DNA from: Candidatus Saccharibacteria bacterium UBA2112
GTDB lineage: Bacteria; Patescibacteriota; Saccharimonadia; Saccharimonadales; Saccharimonadaceae
DNA: 10,644 nucleotides
Direction of reading: 5' to 3'
NCBI GenBank assembly: GCA_002331045.1
Contig: DCYK01000045.1
Span: forward strand, 1-10,644
Numbering within the stretch: position 1 is the first letter of the stretch; the number at the start of each line of letters is the position of its first letter. The position numbers and the translations under genes are program-made. This document shows positions 1-6,270 of this stretch, one piece after another. The notes under the pieces are model-generated. The model saw nothing but the letters and a program-made list of their open reading frames with translations. It did not search any database and had not been told where the DNA came from.

Positions 1-183
1 TAGCTTTACCCATTGCTTTGCTTCGCTAGCGACCATCACCCGATTAGCACTCGTTGTTATTCCGTTGTAGGCAACAATCACAATCGCCGCTAGGATGCCA
101 ATGACCACAACAACAATGAGCAGTTCGACAATAGTAAAGCCCTTTTGTTTGGTTCTATACAGTGCGTACTGCAATATATTCAT
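1..183 (-). CDS. Type IV pilin-like protein, N-terminal part (cut by window edge)
   Basis: Reading leftward from the ATG at 183-181, the frame is open to the window edge (61 codons). It gives a class III signal peptide: a 15-residue leader ending in K14-G15, then F16-T-I-V-E20, then a hydrophobic helix (about residues 21-38) ending near A-Y-N-G. In the family, prepilin peptidase cuts after the Gly and methylates the new N-terminal Phe; E20 is the conserved Glu+5 used in fibre assembly. The protein should therefore be an inner-membrane pilin or pseudopilin subunit of a type IV pilus or related filament. The variable C-terminal head lies outside the window, so major pilin, minor pilin and competence pseudopilin cannot be told apart. 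A promoter lies just upstream (214-242). A GGGAAC stretch before the ATG is only a weak ribosome site. Confidence 0.88.
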   Translation of the reverse strand, partial: MNILQYALYRTKQKGFTIVELLIVVVVIGILAAIVIVAYNGITTSANRVMVASEAKQWVKL

Positions 184-213
184 TCTGCCCGTTCCCTTTA
201 GTAGTTAGTGCTG

Positions 214-242
214 ATTATAACGTAAGCAATTTAGATACGCAA
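214..242 (-). promoter_or_regulatory. Predicted promoter of the pilin gene
   Basis: On the minus strand there is a perfect -10 TATAAT (219-214) and a weak -35 TTGCGT (242-237), spaced by 17 bases. Transcription should start near 207, giving a leader of roughly 24 bases before the pilin ATG. The -35 abuts the pnp terminator stem, so the pilin is probably transcribed separately from pnp. This is a consensus match only. Confidence 0.6.
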
Positions 243-269
243 AGACCGCTACGATATTGTAGCGGTCTT
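242..269 (-). terminator. Hairpin terminator after pnp
   Basis: AAGACCGCTAC (242-252) pairs perfectly with GTAGCGGTCTT (259-269) around a 6-base loop, giving an 11-bp stem. It lies 22 bases past the pnp stop codon. On the minus strand the stem ends in TCTTTG, so the U-tract is short. It fits an intrinsic terminator, or a 3' hairpin protecting the mRNA, and it separates pnp from the pilin gene. Confidence 0.75.
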
Positions 270-291
270 GTTGCTCAATCAAGCGTCGCTG

Positions 292-2406
292 TTACTCGGC
301 ATCTTTGATCGACAGACTCAATCGTCCGCGTTCATCGATACCCGTCAGCTTCACGCGCACTTCTTGACCTTCGTGCAATACGTCCTCAACTTTTTCAACT
401 CGCTCATCACTGAGTTTGCTGATGTGGACCATACCATCAGTACCAGGCATGATGTTAACGAATGCACCGAAATCTTTAATCGTTACCACCGTACCCGTAT
501 ACGTCTTGCCTACCTCTGGCTCCTCAGTCAAACCGCGAATCCATTCAAGTGCTTTTTCGATACTTGCACCATCGGATGAAGCGATCGTAATCAGTCCATC
601 ATCTTTGATATCAACTTCAGCACCCGTTTCTTTGGTGATCTTGTTAATCGTCTCGCCGCCCTTGCCAATCACAGCGCCGATCTTGTCAGGATTGATTTTG
701 AGCTTTTCAATTCGTGGCGCATACGGACTCATCGCGTCACGTGGCGTACCTAGTGTTTCCAGCATATGTTGCAGGATGTGCTCACGACCAGGTTTGGCTT
801 TTTCGATCGCCTGACGCAGAATATCAACTGACAAACCATGAACCTTCATGTCCATTTGCATTGCCGTAATGCCCTTTTCAGTCCCTGTTACCTTAAAGTC
901 CATGTCACCGGCAAAATCCTCGGCATCGGCAATATCTGATAGTACGTGTGGCGTATCACCGACCATCATCAATCCCATCGCAATACCACTCACCGGCCGC
1001 TTGATTGGCACACCAGCATCCATCAGGGCCAAGCATGACGAACACGTCGCTGCCATTGATGTCGAGCCGTTTTGACTCATGATTTCGGTAACGCTGCGAA
1101 TTGTGTAAGGAAACTCTTCTTCACTCGGTAGTACTGGAATCAATGCGCGCTCTGCCAAGTAGCCGTGGCCTATTTCGCGTCGTCCTGGACTACCTAAACG
1201 CTTCACTTCGCCGACTGTGTAACCTGGAGCATTGTAATGATGCATGTACCGACGCTCGTAGTCATTTTGCTCCATAGTGTCGACCATCTGTGCATAACTA
1301 AGTGGTGCCAATGTAACGATATTCATACCTTGCGTTACGCCGCGGGTAAAAATGCTTGAACCATGTGCTCGCGGCAGTATGCCAACCTCACTAGAAAGAG
1401 GTCGGATTTCATCCAGTGCACGACCATCTGGACGCTTGCCCAGCTCGACAATGCCTTTACGCACATCCTCGTGCAATGCTTTCGTGAAGGCCTCGTCATA
1501 TTCATCGCGAAGTTCTTCGTACTCTTCTGCGCCGACCTTCTCGGCCATTGCCGCGTGGTATTCCCAACGAATGTTGTTCACCAGCTCGTTACGTTCAGGA
1601 TACGGTCGGTGTAATGCTTCACCGAATTTATCAAATGTCCATTCGTTCGCTTCTTTTTGGATATCATCATTCGGTAGAACCAATTCGTACTCTTGTGCTT
1701 TTGGCGCTACTTTCTCGGCTAGTTCGCGCTGCAATTGAATTGCTGGCTGGTATTGCTCGTATGCCCAAGCCAGTCCATCAGCAATAACATCTTCGCTTAC
1801 TTCATTCGCACCCGCTTCTACCATCGTGATGCCACGTTCGATACCAGCAACGACCAAGTCTAAATCACTTTGTTCACGCTCTTCAGGTGTGAGGAATGCC
1901 TTGAACTCGCCATTAACTCGTCCGATGCGCAGACCCGCTACTGGTCCATCGAACGGTGTTCCACTAAGCATCAATGCACTCGATGCCGCAATCATCGCAA
2001 TCGCATCGGGTCGAAAGTTCGGATCCATCGACAACACACTCGCGACCACTTGTACCTCCTGGCGGTAGCCTTTTGGAAACAGTGGTCGAATTGGCCGATC
2101 AATCAAGCGGCCAATCAGAATCGCCTCGTCACTAGGACGACCCTCGCGCTTGATAAATCGACTACCGCTAATTTTGCCTGCTGCATAAAACTTTTCTTCG
2201 TAGTCAACACTCAGAGGAAAATAATCCAGTTGCACTGGCCGCGTCCCTACTTGCGTCGTGCCGAGCACAACGGTATCACCGTAACGAACGAGCACACTGG
2301 CTGTCGTCCGAAAGCCAACACGATTGACTTCGAGTGACAGCTCTTTACCAGCCAGCTGTGTACTCACTTTGATAATATCCTTGCCATGAGGATTAATAAT
2401 AGGCAT
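292..2406 (-). CDS. pnp: Polyribonucleotide nucleotidyltransferase (PNPase)
   Basis: A phosphate-dependent 3'-5' exoribonuclease that degrades mRNA to nucleoside diphosphates and can also add tails; in the family it works as a trimer in the cytoplasm. All domains are present in 704 residues, the usual length: first RNase PH fold (about 10-145), all-helical linker (about 240-320), second RNase PH fold with GRREIGHG (408-415), NGSTSMA (446-452) and acidic residues D497 and D503, a KH domain with its GKGG loop at 581-584, and a C-terminal S1 domain (about 632-701). Active-site motifs look intact; FTRGVTQ stands where FTRGETQ is common. The ATG at 2406 has a good Shine-Dalgarno site (AAGGAG, 2417-2412, 5-base spacing). 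A promoter at 2510-2539 would give a leader of about 97 bases, long enough for the leader-based autoregulation known for pnp in enterobacteria, though no such element was recognised. Confidence 0.97.
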   Translation of the reverse strand: MPIINPHGKDIIKVSTQLAGKELSLEVNRVGFRTTASVLVRYGDTVVLGTTQVGTRPVQLDYFPLSVDYEEKFYAAGKISGSRFIKREGRPSDEAILIGRLIDRPIRPLFPKGYRQEVQVVASVLSMDPNFRPDAIAMIAASSALMLSGTPFDGPVAGLRIGRVNGEFKAFLTPEEREQSDLDLVVAGIERGITMVEAGANEVSEDVIADGLAWAYEQYQPAIQLQRELAEKVAPKAQEYELVLPNDDIQKEANEWTFDKFGEALHRPYPERNELVNNIRWEYHAAMAEKVGAEEYEELRDEYDEAFTKALHEDVRKGIVELGKRPDGRALDEIRPLSSEVGILPRAHGSSIFTRGVTQGMNIVTLAPLSYAQMVDTMEQNDYERRYMHHYNAPGYTVGEVKRLGSPGRREIGHGYLAERALIPVLPSEEEFPYTIRSVTEIMSQNGSTSMAATCSSCLALMDAGVPIKRPVSGIAMGLMMVGDTPHVLSDIADAEDFAGDMDFKVTGTEKGITAMQMDMKVHGLSVDILRQAIEKAKPGREHILQHMLETLGTPRDAMSPYAPRIEKLKINPDKIGAVIGKGGETINKITKETGAEVDIKDDGLITIASSDGASIEKALEWIRGLTEEPEVGKTYTGTVVTIKDFGAFVNIMPGTDGMVHISKLSDERVEKVEDVLHEGQEVRVKLTGIDERGRLSLSIKDAE

Positions 2407-2509
2407 GTCTACTCCTTACTCACTCTTTCTTAGTGCGAATAAGTAACGGGTACAGAAGTTCTCTTGAGCTTTTGTATCCACCACTTACCTCGCGTGAGTG
2501 ATACTTGCT

Positions 2510-2539
2510 ATTATATCAGTCTTGGCCCCTAAGGGCTAA
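2510..2539 (-). promoter_or_regulatory. Predicted promoter of pnp
   Basis: A perfect -10 TATAAT (2515-2510) sits one base past the stop codon of the upstream gene, with a weak -35 TTAGCC (2539-2534) and an 18-base spacer. The spacer region holds a short inverted repeat, GCCC-ctaa-GGGC (2525-2536). The predicted start near 2503 leaves a leader of about 97 bases before pnp. Read-through from the kinase-like gene is also possible because no clear terminator separates the two. Confidence 0.5.
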
Positions 2540-3100
2540 TGCCGCTTCAATATCAGCTGTTGTGTCAATAACAGTAACCCCATCAAAACCATCATCAATA
2601 CAAGGCGGATTATTCTCAAGCATCTTGGCGAGCTTCTCAAACCTCTCCCGCGGTAACGGAGAACTATTACGCATAGAAAGAAGTTGATACGTCAAATCCG
2701 TATCGGCCGTAAACAACACTGCCAAAACCGCCTTTGCGCCGAACTCATTACGATACATAGTGACATCTTCACGTCGCCTCTCAACGTTATTATTGACATC
2801 ATCCACAACCACGGAAACACCATTGCCATCGAGTAGATGTTCTGCAGCAGTACGATGTAATTGGCGTCGCACTTTTGCAGATGCCATGCTCCTAGTTAGA
2901 CCTTCGAATGCATTCTCCTCTGCCCGCAGTATCGAGCTTCTCACCATTGGCGAACTCACATACAGTGCCGGAAAGTCAGATAGATTGGCAAGTGGTCGCA
3001 AATGTTTTGACTTCTGTACACCAGGTAATCCGACCCCCATTAATACAAGCGGCTCTTCGTGCGACCTAATGAAGTTAGGCAATTCTTCTTTCATTGACAT
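2516..3100 (-). CDS. Kinase-like P-loop protein with degenerate Walker A
   Basis: 194 residues resembling the small predicted-kinase/AAA_33 P-loop family (the group containing polynucleotide-kinase-like and zeta-toxin-like proteins). Shared features: a strand leading into G24-L-P-G27 (PLVLMGVGLPG), the central VVVDDVNNN-ERRR block (97-110) that resembles the family's DDTN..R motif, the GAKAVLAVLF strand (121-130), a lid-like R-N-S-S-PLPRERFEKLAKM stretch (144-160) and a DDGFDGV end (169-175). The P-loop reads GLPGVQKSK where GLPGSGKST is expected: the Gly before Lys is Gln and the final Thr is Lys. The usual Asp of the SSD-x-x-R motif is Pro (S-S-P-M-V-R). It may bind nucleotide poorly, or be a pseudokinase. 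Substrate unknown. A second ATG two codons in (3094) fits the promoter better. pnp lies downstream on the same strand. Confidence 0.72.
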   Translation of the reverse strand: MSMKEELPNFIRSHEEPLVLMGVGLPGVQKSKHLRPLANLSDFPALYVSSPMVRSSILRAEENAFEGLTRSMASAKVRRQLHRTAAEHLLDGNGVSVVVDDVNNNVERRREDVTMYRNEFGAKAVLAVLFTADTDLTYQLLSMRNSSPLPRERFEKLAKMLENNPPCIDDGFDGVTVIDTTADIEAALALRGQD

Positions 3101-3102
3101 TT

Positions 3103-3130
3103 ATAGTAGCGTGACTAATCATAAACTCAA
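3103..3130 (-). promoter_or_regulatory. Predicted promoter of the kinase-like gene
   Basis: On the minus strand, -35 TTGAGT (3130-3125) and -10 TACTAT (3108-3103) are spaced by 16 bases. A start about 7 bases beyond the -10 falls at 3096-3094, at the second in-frame ATG (3094-3092). That implies a leaderless or nearly leaderless mRNA and makes the first ATG (3100) unlikely to be used from this promoter. There is no Shine-Dalgarno site before either ATG. Confidence 0.45.
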
Positions 3131-3139
3131 AGCGTTAGA

Positions 3140-3153
3140 GCAATGAATATTGC
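3140..3153. repeat. Small inverted repeat between divergent promoters
   Basis: GCAAT (3140-3144) and ATTGC (3149-3153) form a perfect 5-bp inverted repeat around GAAT. It lies just upstream of the plus-strand -10 box at 3156 and between two divergent genes, where an operator could sit. At 5 bp per arm it could also be chance. Confidence 0.3.
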
Positions 3154-3155
3154 AC

Positions 3156-3161
3156 TATAAT
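3156..3161 (+). promoter_or_regulatory. -10 box of the laccase-domain gene (leaderless start)
   Basis: A perfect TATAAT ends 7 bases before the GTG at 3169. The transcription start would then fall on or next to the start codon. No convincing -35 was found; TTAGAG at 3135-3140 is only 15 bases away. No Shine-Dalgarno site lies between the -10 box and GTG. Confidence 0.6.
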
Positions 3162-3168
3162 ACATACC

Positions 3169-3837
3169 GTGACTTTACTGTACATAGCCTCAACCATAGA
3201 AGATGGCCCAATGAAAACGTTACAAGGTGATGGACCTACTGCCATCACGAACCGTCAGGCATTTCTAAGAAAGAATGATATCGATCCCGCTAACGCAACA
3301 CTCCTACAACTGACCTATGGCGGTGGTGATTATTGTCGCTACCAAATCATTGTCGAATCACTAAAGGGCGACGGCATCGTTCGCGAGTCAACAATTGATG
3401 CCGATGCAGTTATCGTTACAGAAACGAACCATGCTATCCTCCTGCCACTTGCCGATTGTATTGGAGCGGTCATTCATGACCCAGCACAAAACATCCTGAT
3501 GGTTTCACATCTCGGCCGACACAATCTAGAGCAGCAAGGCGGAACAAAGTGCATTGAGTACCTCGTCGAACATCATAGTAGTAATCCGAAGAATTTGACT
3601 GTTTGGCTTTCACCGGCTGCAGGTCAAGACAATTATCCGCTATACGCCTTTGATCACCGTGGCATGCACGATGTCGCCACAGAACAGCTTGTCACCGCCG
3701 GCATCAATCCTCGTCATATTACCGCTTCACCGGTCGATACAACAACTGATCTTCGGTACTTTTCACATAGTCAGTTCCTCGCTGGCAAGCAGGGCACAGA
3801 CGGACGATTCTGTATCGTTGCCACTATGGAACATTAA
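3169..3837 (+). CDS. Laccase-domain (YfiH/PgeF-like) protein, divergent
   Basis: 222 residues matching the bacterial 'polyphenol oxidase'/multicopper-like fold-1 family in order: GD and NR near 20-29, AD-x-VIVTE (79-85), L-A-D96-C97 (94-97), a DP turn, then S-H114-x-G (113-116), LSPAAGQDNYP (147-157) and a Y-F-S-H end block (197-200) near a GRFCIVA strand. In the family a His-Cys-His set binds zinc, and members act as purine-nucleoside phosphorylase/deaminase-type enzymes or edit peptidoglycan precursors. Cys97 and His114 are present, but the first His (usually in a Q-x-H-G motif) is not visible: the matching place reads Q47-L-T-Y-G. Activity is therefore uncertain. The GTG start keeps an ASTIEDGPMK segment that fits the family N terminus better than the ATG at 3211. 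It overlaps the PMT gene tail to tail. Confidence 0.75.
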   Translation: MTLLYIASTIEDGPMKTLQGDGPTAITNRQAFLRKNDIDPANATLLQLTYGGGDYCRYQIIVESLKGDGIVRESTIDADAVIVTETNHAILLPLADCIGAVIHDPAQNILMVSHLGRHNLEQQGGTKCIEYLVEHHSSNPKNLTVWLSPAAGQDNYPLYAFDHRGMHDVATEQLVTAGINPRHITASPVDTTTDLRYFSHSQFLAGKQGTDGRFCIVATMEH

Positions 3838-5219
3838 CGCCACGTTGGCAGCCACATATAGCGTTGCATATCATCGAGTGCGAGCGGCCAGCCGTAACTC
3901 AGTGGGACAAAGTAGAGAAAAGTAACCAGCACAATCGCCACGATTCCCCAATATATTCGAATTACCTGCTGCTTACCATAACGCTGCCCCACCCAACCGA
4001 GTAGCAGTGATATCAATACGCAGGTAATAAATAAAGCAAATAACAATGAAAAGAAGTAATGATACAAAAACATCGGACGATCAATGAACGCGAATGGGAG
4101 GAGATTAGCTGCGTAGCCCAAAAGCAGAAAAAGAATGAGTCGACGACGCTTGCAGAGCACTTCCGGCAAGAATATCGATAACAACCCGGCAACTATTACC
4201 GAAAAGGCCGACCCCCACCACACAATCGGGTTTCCTAACAGATAGATATGACTCTGAAACCCGTCCTCACCAATATCACTCTGCCAATAGTAAATTGGAC
4301 GCGTCAGGAGTGGCCATGTATGCCACTCTGAGGCATACGGATGCTGAACATTCATTAACGAGTCCTGTGACGTATACATTTCCTTGTTGAGCTCAATAAA
4401 TTTTGCGCCGAATGATGTATCACTCGTCTCGGTGTAGTTTGCATTGCCAACAAGCGTCGACTGAAACCGTGTAGACATGAATGCATCACCGTCACCTGCA
4501 TGGTGAAGCAGCGTAAAATGAATAGCAAAACTACCAACATACACCAAGATCACTATCCCAATCCCTACCATCCCTTCAATAACGAGGTGCCACCACCTTA
4601 CCCGATGCATAACTGCTTCGACCAACCAGGCAATGACAAGCACTGCCACCATGGCAAGCCCTGACCACTTCGTACTCACTAGTGCACCTGCACATACTGC
4701 CGTCGCTATCAGCCATACCCATCGCTGCCTGCCTACTGTTTTTCGCAGCATCAAATAGCAGCTGAGCATACTCAATCCAAAAAGTAGCAAGAAACTATCC
4801 ATCAACACAAAGCGTGACTCGACAAGCAGTGAATTATCCAGCAGTACCAATAACCCGCCGAGTGCTGCAATACGCCTACCCAACCCAAACTGACGCAGAA
4901 TTACATAGACAAGTGGCACCAGTGCCGCTCCAGCTAATGCCGGTATTATCCGTAGCAGCGCTCCGTCCTCACCCGTTATGACCTGCTCGGGCGTCAGACC
5001 AAATAGCCCAGCAAAACCGGCAAGCAACAGCTTGACTAGTGGTGGATGAATATCGAAAAAATACTGGCCGTCAAGATAATGAGAAACGAAGTTACGAAAA
5101 TGCACCTCATCAAAGACAATTGCTCGTGGCCGTCCTATCTGCCACAAACGAGTAAAAAGCGCCACGGCTGTCAGCGCCCATATCTCGGGATATCGCCCCA
5201 CACGCTGATACCATTTCAT
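3834..5219 (-). CDS. PMT-family (GT39) membrane mannosyltransferase
   Basis: 461 residues, strongly hydrophobic, with roughly ten membrane helices. The first extracytoplasmic loop carries F36-D37-E38-V-H-F and F-D-I-H58-P-P-L-V-K, the hallmark of protein O-mannosyltransferases; the acidic pair is the catalytic/metal site in the family. LLDNSLLVESRFVLMDS (about 126-142) matches the next conserved block, and an FLYHYFFSL segment lies in the C-terminal helices. Such enzymes move a hexose from a polyprenyl-phosphate sugar onto Ser/Thr of exported proteins. The length fits bacterial forms; eukaryotic MIR domains are absent. Donor and acceptor cannot be read from sequence, so a general phospholipid-carrier-dependent glycosyltransferase is the alternative. 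The ATG at 5219 has no Shine-Dalgarno site but has TAGACT 6 bases upstream. The stop codon overlaps that of the laccase-domain gene. Confidence 0.9.
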   Translation of the reverse strand: MKWYQRVGRYPEIWALTAVALFTRLWQIGRPRAIVFDEVHFRNFVSHYLDGQYFFDIHPPLVKLLLAGFAGLFGLTPEQVITGEDGALLRIIPALAGAALVPLVYVILRQFGLGRRIAALGGLLVLLDNSLLVESRFVLMDSFLLLFGLSMLSCYLMLRKTVGRQRWVWLIATAVCAGALVSTKWSGLAMVAVLVIAWLVEAVMHRVRWWHLVIEGMVGIGIVILVYVGSFAIHFTLLHHAGDGDAFMSTRFQSTLVGNANYTETSDTSFGAKFIELNKEMYTSQDSLMNVQHPYASEWHTWPLLTRPIYYWQSDIGEDGFQSHIYLLGNPIVWWGSAFSVIVAGLLSIFLPEVLCKRRRLILFLLLGYAANLLPFAFIDRPMFLYHYFFSLLFALFITCVLISLLLGWVGQRYGKQQVIRIYWGIVAIVLVTFLYFVPLSYGWPLALDDMQRYMWLPTWR

Positions 5220-5225
5220 ATATTC

Positions 5226-5231
5226 AGTCTA
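5226..5231 (-). promoter_or_regulatory. -10-like box 6 bases before the PMT start
   Basis: TAGACT (5231-5226, minus strand) is followed by GAATAT and then the ATG at 5219. This is the same spacing seen at the other possible leaderless genes here. No -35 was found, because the upstream bases belong to the rpsO terminator. Support is weak. Confidence 0.35.
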
Positions 5232-5245
5232 CACTACAAAAATGA

Positions 5246-5270
5246 TAATCCCCCAGGTTATGGGGGATTA
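5246..5270 (-). terminator. Intrinsic terminator of rpsO
   Basis: TAATCCCCCA (5246-5255) pairs perfectly with TGGGGGATTA (5261-5270) around a 5-base loop: a 10-bp stem with a G/C core. On the minus strand it is followed by TCATTTTTG, a good U-tract. It starts 6 bases past the rpsO stop, so rpsO should be terminated before the PMT gene. Confidence 0.9.
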
Positions 5271-5275
5271 AATGC

Positions 5276-5542
5276 CTATTTCCTCAGACCAAGGTGAGTA
5301 ATGAGCGCCTTATAACCGGCGAAATCTTTTTTCTCAAGATAACCAAGTAGCTTTTTGCGCTTGCCAACGAGCTGGATCAAGCCGCGACGAGCCTTATGAT
5401 CCTGCTTGTGAACCTGTAGATGCTCAGTAATCTCTTTGATTCGAGCCGTCAAGATAGACACTTGAACCTGTGCGCTACCAACATCCTGCTTGTTCTTTTG
5501 TACATTTGAAATCGCTGTGGATTTGTTGTCTTTTGTAATCAT
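5276..5542 (-). CDS. rpsO: Ribosomal protein S15
   Basis: 88 residues, the normal S15 length, if it starts at the ATG at 5542 (MITKDNKSTAIS...). An upstream in-frame ATG at 5590 would add 16 residues unlike any S15, and would overlap the truB end. The family pattern is clear: VGSAQVQVSILTARI (22-36), L-x-x-HKQDHKARRGL (42-54), VGKRKKLLGYLEKKD (58-72) and a final HLGLRK. S15 is a primary binder of the 16S rRNA central domain, binding next to a three-way junction and bridging to the large subunit. truB lies upstream and a strong terminator follows. No Shine-Dalgarno site is visible; the -10 box of its own promoter ends 9 bases before the ATG, leaving almost no leader for the leader-RNA autoregulation known in other bacteria. 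Confidence 0.97.
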   Translation of the reverse strand: MITKDNKSTAISNVQKNKQDVGSAQVQVSILTARIKEITEHLQVHKQDHKARRGLIQLVGKRKKLLGYLEKKDFAGYKALITHLGLRK

Positions 5543-5551
5543 CAGTAGTGT

Positions 5552-5580
5552 ATTGTAGCAGAAAACACGATGTAATGCAA
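5552..5580 (-). promoter_or_regulatory. Predicted promoter of rpsO
   Basis: On the minus strand, -35 TTGCAT (5580-5575) and -10 TACAAT (5557-5552) have a 17-base spacer, the ideal distance. The start would fall near 5545, 2-3 bases before the rpsO ATG. The box lies in the 48 bases between truB and rpsO. Co-transcription from truB is also possible. Confidence 0.55.
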
Positions 5581-5590
5581 GAATCCTCAC

Positions 5591-6253
5591 CTAACTCGTA
5601 ATACCAAATGCCGCCAGTGTCTGCGCATTCGTAACATCCCAGTCAGCAATCGAAAGGCGCCGCAATTGTGTACAATACGCCCCTGTTCCTAGTTCCTGAC
5701 CAATATCCTGCACCAAACTACGAATATAGGTACCACTGCTAACATGCGTGCGAATCGTAAGCTCAGGATAGGTATAATCGATAACTTCCAAGCTATGAAT
5801 CGTCACCTTTCGTGCCGGTACTTCAACTGTTTTACCTTCTCGCGCCAGGCGATACGCTCGTTGACCATTAATTTTTACTGCGCTGTGCATTGGCGGCACT
5901 TGGTCGATTTCACCGGTAAACTGCCTGATGACCTCAGTAATTTCCTCTTGGTTCGGTTGTTTTTTGCCCGTATCAGTCACTTCACCCTCTGGATCGCCTG
6001 TACTGCTTGTCTGTCCTAATCGTACCGTTGCCTCATATACTTTATCGCGCTTCATGTATCCACCAGCATGCTTACACTCTTTGCCAATACAAAGGATCAG
6101 CAGGCCCGTTGCAAACGGGTCTAACGTTCCACAATGTCCGACTTTCACCTTGCGTCCCGCTTGCTCGCTCAATACGCGCCGTACACGCGCCACGACACCA
6201 AAACTCGTCATATCAGCAGGTTTATCTATCAAAATAATACCGTCAGTCATCAT
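5591..6253 (-). CDS. truB: tRNA pseudouridine(55) synthase
   Basis: Converts U55 in the TPsiC loop of tRNAs to pseudouridine. The start G-I-I-L-I-D-K-P (5-12) and the catalytic block G39-H-C-G-T-L-D45-P-F-A-T-G are present; D45 is the nucleophile position. Family blocks Y-E-A-T-V-R-L-G-x-x-T-x-T/S-G-D-P-E-G (68-85), P-P-M-H-S-A-V-K-I-N-G-x-R-A-Y (119-133), and S-S-G-T-Y-I-R-S-L (about 172-180) follow. With 220 residues it is much shorter than the roughly 300-residue proteobacterial enzyme and lacks a C-terminal PUA-like domain, as in other short bacterial forms. Two ATG codons in tandem (6253, 6250) begin the gene; the second lies 6 bases past a -10 box and there is no Shine-Dalgarno site. 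rpsO follows on the same strand, as in many bacteria. Confidence 0.96.
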   Translation of the reverse strand: MMTDGIILIDKPADMTSFGVVARVRRVLSEQAGRKVKVGHCGTLDPFATGLLILCIGKECKHAGGYMKRDKVYEATVRLGQTSSTGDPEGEVTDTGKKQPNQEEITEVIRQFTGEIDQVPPMHSAVKINGQRAYRLAREGKTVEVPARKVTIHSLEVIDYTYPELTIRTHVSSGTYIRSLVQDIGQELGTGAYCTQLRRLSIADWDVTNAQTLAAFGITS

Positions 6254-6256
6254 TCC

Positions 6257-6264
6257 AGTATACT
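6257..6264. promoter_or_regulatory. Palindromic shared -10 box of truB and the PIG-L gene
   Basis: AGTATACT is a perfect 8-base palindrome and contains TATACT on both strands (6259-6264 plus; 6262-6257 minus). On the plus strand AGAGGT and then ATG (6271) follow; on the minus strand GGAATG and then ATG (6250) follow. Both start codons are thus 6 bases from their -10 box. No clear -35 is visible on either side. Symmetric -10 elements are known to drive divergent transcription in bacteria. Confidence 0.55.
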
Positions 6265-6270
6265 AGAGGT

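Noticed and set aside
2524..2540. GCCC-ctaa-GGGC hairpin at the end of the kinase-like gene as a terminator
   Set aside because: The arms are 4 bp and no T-run follows on the minus strand. It may be an operator in the pnp promoter but does not qualify as a terminator.
5543..5590. Upstream ATG (5590) for rpsO adding 16 residues
   Set aside because: The extra residues match no S15, would begin right at the truB stop and contain the likely rpsO promoter. The ATG at 5542 gives the normal family length.
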